64,000 bases of DNA from Pyrinomonadaceae bacterium (GTDB lineage: Bacteria; Acidobacteriota; Blastocatellia; Pyrinomonadales; Pyrinomonadaceae): positions 124,001-188,000 of the forward strand of contig JAJQRF010000004.1 in the NCBI GenBank assembly GCA_021228405.1, in the 5' to 3' direction. The position numbers and the translations under genes are program-made. The notes under the pieces were generated by a model. The model had not been told where the DNA came from. It saw only the letters and a list, made by a program, of their open reading frames with translations, and searched no databases. Shown piece by piece: positions 37,578 through 44,170 of the stretch. How positions within the stretch are numbered: the stretch's first letter is position 1; the number at the start of each line of letters is the position of its first letter.

Positions 37578-39212
37578 ATGGAAGAAGTATCAAGAATTCA
37601 AAAAGACGTTTTATTGCCGAATGAAAAGACGACGAAAAGCACACAGCTTTCCTGGTCGTCATACATTCCGGCTTTATTTGCGATATTCGGTTCATTTGCG
37701 ATGGTCGGTTTGAGATTGCAGATCGGTTCCGGTTTTATGTCCGACGAAGCTTTGATGATGATCGGGCTTGCCTCTTACATTCTGGCGGCTCTGTTTCAAC
37801 TGACGAATCTTTACGCGCCGTCGGAAATGGCGCAAAAGATCGGGCTTTGGGGCGCAACACTCGGAGTTTTCTTCAATTTTTCGAGCTGGCTCGTCCGTTG
37901 GGTCAATGCTTACGAGTTTGAATTGGTTCAGCTTCAACAAAGCGGAAACAACGTCAAACCCTGGATGTTTCGCTACATTCCGTTTGCGAATTTGTATGAT
38001 CTGAGCATCGCTTTCGCTTTCGGCGCGGGAATCACGACATTGCTTGTCGCGCATCGCAAAAACTTTCAATTTTTGAGCGCGTTCACGCTTCCATTGGCGG
38101 CTTTGATCCTGACTCTGGCACGATTCATCGGCGGCGAACATTCAAATCTGATGCCGATTCTCGATTCATACTGGCGACCGATTCACGTCGGCGTTGCTTC
38201 TTTGAGTTACGGCGTTGCGTTGGTTTGCTTTGCGATTGCGGTTATTTATTTACTGAAAGATAAAGTAAAGGTCGAATCGATGGCGATCTTTTCGAGCGTT
38301 TTCGCACTTGCGGTGATGGCATCCGTCAGTAAGTTTTCGGTATTCACCGAATTTGTCTATCGCGCCGGAACTTTCATTCCGCCTTCGACAGGCAAAAAGC
38401 CTTTTTCAGGATTCTTCCGCGTCGAAATTCCCTTTGTCGGACCGATGCTCGTCATTGCGGGTATTTTACTGCTCGGCGTGATAATTTCTTTTGCAATTTA
38501 TCTTTATCAAAACAACGAAGCGGCGAAAAAAATCGGGCACGTTTTGCTGAAACTCTCGCTCGTCGTGCAGATCGTCGCGATCGGATTCCTGGTTTCGGGA
38601 ATTAAATCGACGACCGACGTTTTCCCGAAACTCCAAACCCAACTTGCCGCCGATGCGAGCCAATATGCGATCGTCGGACGCGAGATAAATTCAAAACAAA
38701 ATCTGTCCGCGCAGGAATTTGCCGCTTTAACGCCCGCCCAGCACGAACAAACGGGCAGAAGCTTTTTCCAGAACAACGGCAACAGAATGTTCCTTAGTCT
38801 GAATACGAATCCGGTCGAAGTCGCGGGACTTTTGACGGCGTTGGCGGGAACGTTTTTCGTGATAATGTTTGCGTTTCGCACCGACAAACTGATCGAAAGA
38901 TTGCCGAGCCTGGATTCGCTCGACAGTTTGATGTATAAAACCGCGTGTCTGGCATTTGCGGGGCTGGCGATGCTTTTGATTACGGGCGCGATCTGGGCGA
39001 ACGAATCGTGGGGCAGACCGTGGGGCTTCGATTCAAAAGAAACCGGCGCACTGGTCGCTTGGCTGACGTATGCGGCATTTCTGCATACGCGCATTTCACG
39101 CGGATGGAAAGGCAGAAGCTCGGCATACTTCGCGATTCTCGGCTTTCTGCTCGTCATTTTCACATATTTGGGCGTGAGCTACCTGCTTCCGGGCTTGCAC
39201 AGCTACGCATAA
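37578..39212 (+). CDS. ccsA: Cytochrome c biogenesis protein CcsA (ResC)
   Basis: 544 residues, many helices, haem-handling partner of ResB. The tryptophan-rich motif is NESWGRPWGFDSKETGALVAW around residues 474-494, where the usual WGWD is WGFD, and the C-terminus LGVSYLLPGLHSYA is classic. It is longer than most CcsA because of a periplasmic insertion (about 350-405) rich in Ala/Gln. AAGGAC precedes the ATG. Co-transcribed with resB. Confidence 0.92.
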   Translation: MEEVSRIQKDVLLPNEKTTKSTQLSWSSYIPALFAIFGSFAMVGLRLQIGSGFMSDEALMMIGLASYILAALFQLTNLYAPSEMAQKIGLWGATLGVFFNFSSWLVRWVNAYEFELVQLQQSGNNVKPWMFRYIPFANLYDLSIAFAFGAGITTLLVAHRKNFQFLSAFTLPLAALILTLARFIGGEHSNLMPILDSYWRPIHVGVASLSYGVALVCFAIAVIYLLKDKVKVESMAIFSSVFALAVMASVSKFSVFTEFVYRAGTFIPPSTGKKPFSGFFRVEIPFVGPMLVIAGILLLGVIISFAIYLYQNNEAAKKIGHVLLKLSLVVQIVAIGFLVSGIKSTTDVFPKLQTQLAADASQYAIVGREINSKQNLSAQEFAALTPAQHEQTGRSFFQNNGNRMFLSLNTNPVEVAGLLTALAGTFFVIMFAFRTDKLIERLPSLDSLDSLMYKTACLAFAGLAMLLITGAIWANESWGRPWGFDSKETGALVAWLTYAAFLHTRISRGWKGRSSAYFAILGFLLVIFTYLGVSYLLPGLHSYA

Positions 39213-39217
39213 GTTTT

Positions 39218-39308
39218 TTGCCTGCGAAAAAAACGAAAGAAACGAAATAGGTAGAACAGAATTAAATTAACTATCTTGTTTCGTTCTTTTCGTTTTTTTC
39301 GCAGGCAA
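39218..39308. repeat. Long near-perfect inverted repeat
   Basis: Arms 39218-39250 and 39271-39308 pair over about 33 bases with small bulges; loop about 20 bases. The arms are strongly purine/pyrimidine biased (GCGAAAAAAACGAAA type). The GC-rich part (TTGCCTGCG) is at the base of the stem, and no U tract follows, unlike a normal terminator. Confidence 0.8.
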
Positions 39309-39327
39309 TAGTTTTAGAAATAATTAA

Positions 39328-40014
39328 ATGTCGAAAAATATACTTTTTGCAATTGTGGGTTTGCTCGTCGGATTGATTGTCGGATTTTTTGCGGCGAATT
39401 CGCTGAACAGAGAGGCGTTGACGCAAAATCAGATACCTGTTTCTTCGCAGGAAAAAACCGCCTCGTCGCTCGAACACGGCGTTCCCGATAAATCGGCGAC
39501 GCAGGGCGGGATGATGCCCGATATTTCCCAGAAACTCGAAAAAGCCAAGAACGAACCTGATAATTTCGAGGCGCAAATGGAAGCGGGCGATATGTATGCA
39601 CAGATCAAACGCTTTGATGAAGCCGTCAAATTTTACCAGAACGGCGTGAAATTAAAACCCGACAACTTTCAGGCAAACGTCGTGCTGGCAAACGTTTATT
39701 TCGACACGAAACAATTTGAACAAGCCGAAAAATATTACACGAAGGCTCTGGAAATAAATCCGAAGGACATCAATGCCCGCACCGATCTCGCGACGACTTT
39801 GGTTGAAAGACCGAATCCGCAATTCGACCGCGCCTTTGCCGAGTTCAAAAAATCGCTCGAAATCGACCCGAAACACGAACCGACTATTTACAATCTCGGT
39901 GTCGCATATTTCAAAAAAGGCGACACCGAAAACGCCAAAAAGATGCTTGCCCGGCTCGAACAAACCAACCCGAACAGCCAACTGCTCGAACGAATGAGAA
40001 AAGTTCTGCAATAA
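39328..40014 (+). CDS. Membrane-anchored TPR protein
   Basis: 228 residues. One N-terminal transmembrane helix (ILFAIVGLLVGLIVGFFAA), a linker, then about four TPR units from 90 onward (AQIKRFDEAVKFYQNGVKLKPD, TKQFEQAEKYYTKALEINPK, AFAEFKKSLEIDPKHEPTIY). The order after resB-ccsA suggests a helper of cytochrome c maturation similar to CcmH/CycH TPR parts, but a long palindrome separates them, so this is tentative. Confidence 0.8.
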   Translation: MSKNILFAIVGLLVGLIVGFFAANSLNREALTQNQIPVSSQEKTASSLEHGVPDKSATQGGMMPDISQKLEKAKNEPDNFEAQMEAGDMYAQIKRFDEAVKFYQNGVKLKPDNFQANVVLANVYFDTKQFEQAEKYYTKALEINPKDINARTDLATTLVERPNPQFDRAFAEFKKSLEIDPKHEPTIYNLGVAYFKKGDTENAKKMLARLEQTNPNSQLLERMRKVLQ

Positions 40015-40015
40015 G

Positions 40016-40036
40016 TGAGAACTGAGAACTGAGAAC
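40016..40036. repeat. Heptanucleotide repeat (TGAGAAC)3
   Basis: Three exact TGAGAAC units starting right after the TPR gene stop codon. Confidence 0.88.
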
Positions 40037-40051
40037 CGATTGGAAATAATA

Positions 40052-40135
40052 CAAGAGTGCTCTGAAAGCTTTCAAGACCACTATTATTCAATACAACAGC
40101 ACTGTTATTCGCTATAACACCACTATTTTTGCTTG
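40052..40135. repeat. Degenerate 21-nt tandem repeat, four units
   Basis: Units at 40052, 40073, 40094 and 40115, exactly 21 bases each. Shared pattern YAASASYRCT followed by a T-rich TATTC half. The first unit is the most diverged. The array fills the space between two convergent genes. Confidence 0.75.
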
Positions 40136-40139
40136 ATTC

Positions 40140-41288
40140 TTACTCGACCGTCATTTTCGCAACGTCCAGAATCGAATAACGTCCGATCGTGCCGTCTTTG
40201 GCGATGACGGTTAAAATTCCCTTATCGACACCGAATTTTAAGATTTCATTCATCGGACGTTCGAGTTTTGTGCCGTCTTTGAAGATCACGACCAGACGGA
40301 TATTTGCCAAAGGGTCGGGTTCGACCGCTTTTTCGGGTTTGGTCTTTTTGGGTTTCGGAGCTTTCGCAACCTTTTCGACCGTCTTTTCTTCGCTCTTTTC
40401 CGATTCTTTTTCAGCCGTTTCTATCGGTTCTTCTTTTTTTATTTCGGCAGTTTTGACGGGTTTCTTTTCCTTGATGGTTTTCGGTTTCTTTTTCGGAGTT
40501 GTCGGATCATTTACTTTCGGAGGTTCTTCCGTTTTATTTTCTTCTGTTTTGTCCGCGTTTGCGGCAACTTCCGTTACCTTTTCGTCCGTCTTTTCAGATT
40601 TCGGCGAAGCTTCGGCAACGACGGTTTCCGTTTCTTCCGTGCCGATCGAGATTTCTTTGACGACTTCCTTTTTCTCTGGTTTTTCTTCGACCGCAACGGG
40701 AATTTCCTTCGGTTGCGGGGTCGGTTTCGGGATGACTTCGACGATCGTGCCGACCGAATTTACGCGGATTCCGCTACTCGTATCCGTTTTGACTTCGGGA
40801 AGTTTCGGCTGTTCGACGGTTTTCCCGTCCGTGATCGCCTGAAAACTTCCCGCAAATTTTATTCTGAATGTTGCATCGTCGTCGTTCTGTGTTCTGCCTT
40901 CAATTCTCAAAAGCAGTTTTTCAGGTTTTCTCAAATAAACGACGCGACCCGTTTCATTGACCGACGAATCGGCGTAGATCACCATTTTGGTCAAAGTGCG
41001 CGCGCCGTCGTTTGAAAAAATATCGATGTCGCCGCTGAAATTGCTCGTCACGACATTGATAAAAACGTCGCCCTGTTCGCCGTTAAAAACGTAATAATAG
41101 GTCGTCAGGCGCGAATCGCCGAGGTCGCGGGCTTTTATTTTTCCGCTAATCTCGTTGATCGTGACCGGTGTCGGGAAAAGCTGGTCGGTCGATTGTGAGT
41201 AAGCGTTGAGCGAGAAGAAAAGAAAAACTACAAAGAGCGTAATCAGTGATTTGAATATTCTGTTTTCTAATTTGACCGTAAATTTCAT
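40140..41288 (-). CDS. Secreted PPC-like protein with Lys/Glu-rich linker
   Basis: 382 residues from the ATG at 41288 (2 bases after the GNAT stop); the apparent longer frame begins at a TTG. A signal peptide ends NAYSQ. Residues about 30-150 resemble a pre-peptidase C-terminal-like beta domain (YYYVFNGEQGDVFINVV, FSGDIDIFSNDG). Residues 165-330 are a Pro/Lys/Glu/Thr-rich linker. The last 50 (RLVVIFKDGTKLERPMNEIL ... DGTIGRYSILDVAKM) are a small beta domain. No enzymatic motif. Likely a periplasmic or surface binding protein. Confidence 0.68.
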   Translation of the reverse strand: MKFTVKLENRIFKSLITLFVVFLFFSLNAYSQSTDQLFPTPVTINEISGKIKARDLGDSRLTTYYYVFNGEQGDVFINVVTSNFSGDIDIFSNDGARTLTKMVIYADSSVNETGRVVYLRKPEKLLLRIEGRTQNDDDATFRIKFAGSFQAITDGKTVEQPKLPEVKTDTSSGIRVNSVGTIVEVIPKPTPQPKEIPVAVEEKPEKKEVVKEISIGTEETETVVAEASPKSEKTDEKVTEVAANADKTEENKTEEPPKVNDPTTPKKKPKTIKEKKPVKTAEIKKEEPIETAEKESEKSEEKTVEKVAKAPKPKKTKPEKAVEPDPLANIRLVVIFKDGTKLERPMNEILKFGVDKGILTVIAKDGTIGRYSILDVAKMTVE

Positions 41289-41290
41289 TT

Positions 41291-41749
41291 TCAAATTAAA
41301 TCTTTTCTAAGATGAACGAGGCGCGAAGTTTCCTTGTAACCGAGTCTGACGTGCGCCCGCAAGCTCATTTCGTTGCCGATCTCGGCATCCGAAGCCATTT
41401 CCGTCGCGCCGTTTTTCCGCGCCCAGTTTTCCGCTTCGGCAACCAGTTTTCGCCCGATCCCGTGTTTCCTGAATTCGGGTTCGACAAACCATCCTTCGAG
41501 ATAACCGACGTGATCGCTGTGACAATCTTCGACAAACGGGCGGATGCTCGCTTCGAGAAACCCGATCAGACGATTTTCACCGATTTCGGCAACCAACACC
41601 AATTGTGTTTCCGAATGTTCGTAAATGTCGAGCATCTCCGATTTATGTTCGGCTTCGCTCACACCGTCCCACAAAAGTTTTCTCAATCTCAGCCACTCGC
41701 TGATGTCTTTTTCGCGCAGTTCTCGAATTTTGTAGTTTTCCGGCATCAT
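41291..41749 (-). CDS. GNAT acetyltransferase, aminoglycoside 6'-N-acetyltransferase (AAC(6')-I)-like
   Basis: 152 residues. The pattern is that of the AAC(6')-I subfamily with Ic/Ij relatives: WLRLRKLLWDG at 18-28, GFLEASIRPF, YLEGWFVEPEFRKHGIGRKLV (acetyl-CoA loop RKHGIG), the ASDAEIGNEMS block and the terminal LGYKETSRLVHLRKDL. Such enzymes acetylate aminoglycosides, but many chromosomal relatives have other substrates. It is upstream of and probably coupled with the PPC-like gene (2-base gap). ATG codons at 41749 and 41746 are both possible starts. Confidence 0.8.
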   Translation of the reverse strand: MMPENYKIRELREKDISEWLRLRKLLWDGVSEAEHKSEMLDIYEHSETQLVLVAEIGENRLIGFLEASIRPFVEDCHSDHVGYLEGWFVEPEFRKHGIGRKLVAEAENWARKNGATEMASDAEIGNEMSLRAHVRLGYKETSRLVHLRKDLI

Positions 41750-41803
41750 TGGAAACTGATTTTAGCAATCTTATGATATGTGAACAACCGCTTTTTTTCA
41801 AAA

Positions 41804-41835
41804 AAAAATGCCGGATCGCGAAACCCGGCATTTTT
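41804..41835. terminator. Terminator after the S41 pseudo-protease gene
   Basis: AAAAATGCCGG (41804-41814) pairs with CCGGCATTTTT (41825-41835), 10-base loop. U-rich on both strands; it lies 17 bases past the minus-strand stop at 41853. Confidence 0.85.
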
Positions 41836-41852
41836 ATAAATTATTTTATCGA

Positions 41853-43163
41853 CTATTCACCGCTTCCGTTTTTAACGGCTTGCGCTTTATCGGAGAGCAA
41901 TTCCAGAGCTTTTTTCAACTGCAAATCTTCCAGAACCGTTTTGACTTCGGGTTTCGGCGCAGTCACCGGCGATGCTTCGGGTTGCGGATTTTGCTTTTCC
42001 TCTTCCTGCTGGTCGATGAGTTCTTCAACTTCGACAGGTTCGGGCGTATCGGGCTTTTTGATCTCGATCGAAGGTTTCACGCCTGAATTTGAACGCTCGT
42101 CGCCGAGAAACGGAACGCCGCTCGCCGAAGCCCATTTCGCCGTTGTCAGAAGCAGACCGTCGCCGCTCTTTCTCATCGTGAACAACTGCTGTTCGGTTCC
42201 CGCGCCGAAACTTCTTTCACCGACCACGTCGCCGCGTTTTTTCTCCAGAATCGCCGACGCGACCACTTCGCCCGCGCCCGCCGTTCCGAGATCGATCAGC
42301 GCAACCAGTTTACCTTCAAAGATCGCTTTCGCGGGGTCAGCCGTAAACGTTTGCGTCACTTTGTTTTCCTTACCGATGATCTTGGCAAGCTCGCCTTCTC
42401 TGATGAAAAGATTGGCGACCGAAACGGCTTCCTGAATCGAACCGCTCGCCACGCCGCGCAGATCGAGAATGATCTTTTGCACGCCTTGTTTCGATAAATT
42501 CTGAACTTGTGTGCGGATGTCGTTCGCTTCGCCGTCTTCGAGGCTGAAAACTTTAATCACGCCGACCTTATCGCCTTCGATCCGGGCTTCGGCTTGCGGA
42601 ATTTTATATGCGCCGCGCACGACTTTGATATTTTGCGGTTTTTCGCCCGAACGCAGAACGCGCAGATTTACTTCCGAACCCGACGCGCCCATCAAAAGCT
42701 GTCGCGCATCGTAAAGCGAAATGTCGCGGGTCGCTTTGGTGTCGATATATTCGATCACGTCGCCCGCTTTCAGACCTGCTTTTTCAGCCGGCGAACCTTT
42801 TATCACGGAAACGAGGTAAAGATATGATGAAACCTGCGAAAACTCCGCGCCGATCCCGACTTTGCCCGAAGTTTTGGCTTCGTTATATTCCTTGACCTGT
42901 TCAGCCGTCAGATATGACGAATAAGGGTCGAGTCCGTTCGCCAGTCCGCGCAGTGCGCCTAAGCGAACTTTTTCAAGATTCGGTTCGTCAACATAATCGT
43001 TTTGAATATGCTGTAAAACCGATTCAAAAATGCGAATCTGTGCGCCCGCATCGTTGATCGGCTGTTGGGCGCGCGTCCAGGGACTCAATAAACCGCCGAC
43101 AAATGCGTAAACCGCGATCAGAGCCGACAAGCCTAAAACAAGAATTTTTCCGCGAAATGACAT
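41853..43163 (-). CDS. S41-family (CtpA-like) protein without catalytic dyad
   Basis: 436 residues with one N-terminal transmembrane or signal helix (ILVLGLSALIAVYAFVGG). The S41 N-terminal bundle and a PDZ domain (about 97-170: GIGAEFSQV, AEKAGLKAGDVIEYID) are normal. In the catalytic region the usual SASASE is TAGAGE (294-299) and the usual FGKG is FGAG, so the nucleophile Ser is Gly296 and the Lys base is Ala321, at exactly the 25-residue spacing of the active form. The conserved LDLRG is kept. A Pro/Glu-rich tail follows (to 436). AGAGGT precedes the ATG. It is probably a non-proteolytic PDZ scaffold or regulator. Confidence 0.88.
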   Translation of the reverse strand: MSFRGKILVLGLSALIAVYAFVGGLLSPWTRAQQPINDAGAQIRIFESVLQHIQNDYVDEPNLEKVRLGALRGLANGLDPYSSYLTAEQVKEYNEAKTSGKVGIGAEFSQVSSYLYLVSVIKGSPAEKAGLKAGDVIEYIDTKATRDISLYDARQLLMGASGSEVNLRVLRSGEKPQNIKVVRGAYKIPQAEARIEGDKVGVIKVFSLEDGEANDIRTQVQNLSKQGVQKIILDLRGVASGSIQEAVSVANLFIREGELAKIIGKENKVTQTFTADPAKAIFEGKLVALIDLGTAGAGEVVASAILEKKRGDVVGERSFGAGTEQQLFTMRKSGDGLLLTTAKWASASGVPFLGDERSNSGVKPSIEIKKPDTPEPVEVEELIDQQEEEKQNPQPEASPVTAPKPEVKTVLEDLQLKKALELLSDKAQAVKNGSGE

Positions 43164-43188
43164 AATTTACCTCTTGTGATAAAAGTTA

Positions 43189-43734
43189 ATGTTTACTACG
43201 CCCGAAACGGCGAAAAGTTTTTCAACATTAACGTTTTCCAATTATCCATTAACCAAAGTTTTCGTGCAAGAAAAAGAAACAACTAATACCGCAGATTTTA
43301 CAGATGTTTTTTCCGTTCCGAAAGCGGGCAGAATCATCGCGCTCGACATCGGCACAAAACGCGTCGGCGTTGCCGTCTGCGACGAGCTTCGCGTCACCGT
43401 CAGACCGCTTTACACGCTCGAAAGAACGGGTTGGAAAAAACTGCTTCTGCAAATCAAGGACATTCTAGCCGAGTTTGATGCAGTTGCCCTCGTTTTAGGT
43501 TTGCCGTATAACTTTGACGGAACCGAAAGCGAAATGTCCACCGAAGCGCGCCGTCTGGCGCGAAATTTTTCGCTTTCGCTCGAAATTCCCGTTTTTCTGC
43601 AAGACGAACGCGCAACTTCCTACGAAGCACGCGGCGAACTCTGGAAAAGAGGATTGAATGACAAGGAAATAAAAAAAATAATCGACAGCGAAGCCGCCGC
43701 GATCATTCTACGCGATTTTTTGGACAGAATTTAA
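43189..43734 (+). CDS. ruvX: Putative pre-16S rRNA nuclease / Holliday junction resolvase-like RuvX (YqgF)
   Basis: 181 residues. RNase H-like fold: the first Asp in GRIIALDIGTKRVGVAVCD, second acidic VLGLPYNFDG, third in LQDERATSYEA, last Asp in IDSEAAAIILRDFL. The conserved core starts at about residue 47, so the N-terminal 45 residues are an extension or the true start is the GTG at 43264 (156 residues, typical size). YqgF processes 16S rRNA ends in E. coli. The gene begins 25 bases from the divergent S41 gene. Confidence 0.88.
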   Translation: MFTTPETAKSFSTLTFSNYPLTKVFVQEKETTNTADFTDVFSVPKAGRIIALDIGTKRVGVAVCDELRVTVRPLYTLERTGWKKLLLQIKDILAEFDAVALVLGLPYNFDGTESEMSTEARRLARNFSLSLEIPVFLQDERATSYEARGELWKRGLNDKEIKKIIDSEAAAIILRDFLDRI

Positions 43735-43902
43735 CCTTCGTCTTTTTTTAAATTCACAGGGATGACACGATTTGGTTTAATGTGAACTCGGATCAAGGAA
43801 AGGTTTCCCGCCGAATATACGGAACTCGCGGTGAACCAAAGAATAAATTGCTGAAAAGTTTATTAATCCTCAAAACGATTTTATGAAGGCGTATCGCGGC
43901 AA

Positions 43903-44112
43903 TGCAACGGCGTTCTACACTCTCGTGATGGCGTTTTGTCGCTCCGTGATGGCGTTCTACACTTTCGTGATGGCGTTTTGCAGTAATGTGATGGCGTTTT
44001 GTCGCTCCGTGATGGCGTTTTGTTGCTCCGTGATGGCGTTCTATTACAAAACGCCATCACGGAAGCATAGCGTGATGGCGTTTTGCAGTAATGTGAACGG
44101 ATTTTGCGGTAT
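43903..44112. repeat. 21-nt tandem repeat array, ten units, one inverted
   Basis: Ten consecutive 21-base units from 43903. The shared core is GTGATGGCGTT followed by a variable 8-10 bases (TTGTCGCTC, CTACACTTT, TTGCAGTAA). The unit 44050-44070 carries the core in reverse complement (AACGCCATCAC), yet the 21-base phase is not broken. An open frame of VMAFxxx heptads runs through it by virtue of the repeat length. The array lies between ruvX and the acylase gene. Confidence 0.92.
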
Positions 44113-44170
44113 AAGCTCCCGTAATTTCCGCACTTTTTAATCTTTTCTCTGTGAATTTTCCTACAAAATC

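Noticed and set aside
43903-44112. CRISPR array.
   Set aside because: Units are directly abutting 21-mers with no spacers between identical repeats, and no cas genes are present.
43883-44140. An open frame of repeated VMAFxxx heptads after ruvX.
   Set aside because: It exists because the DNA unit is 21 bases with no stop; one unit is inverted and the codon pattern has no selection sign. Reported as a repeat, not a gene.
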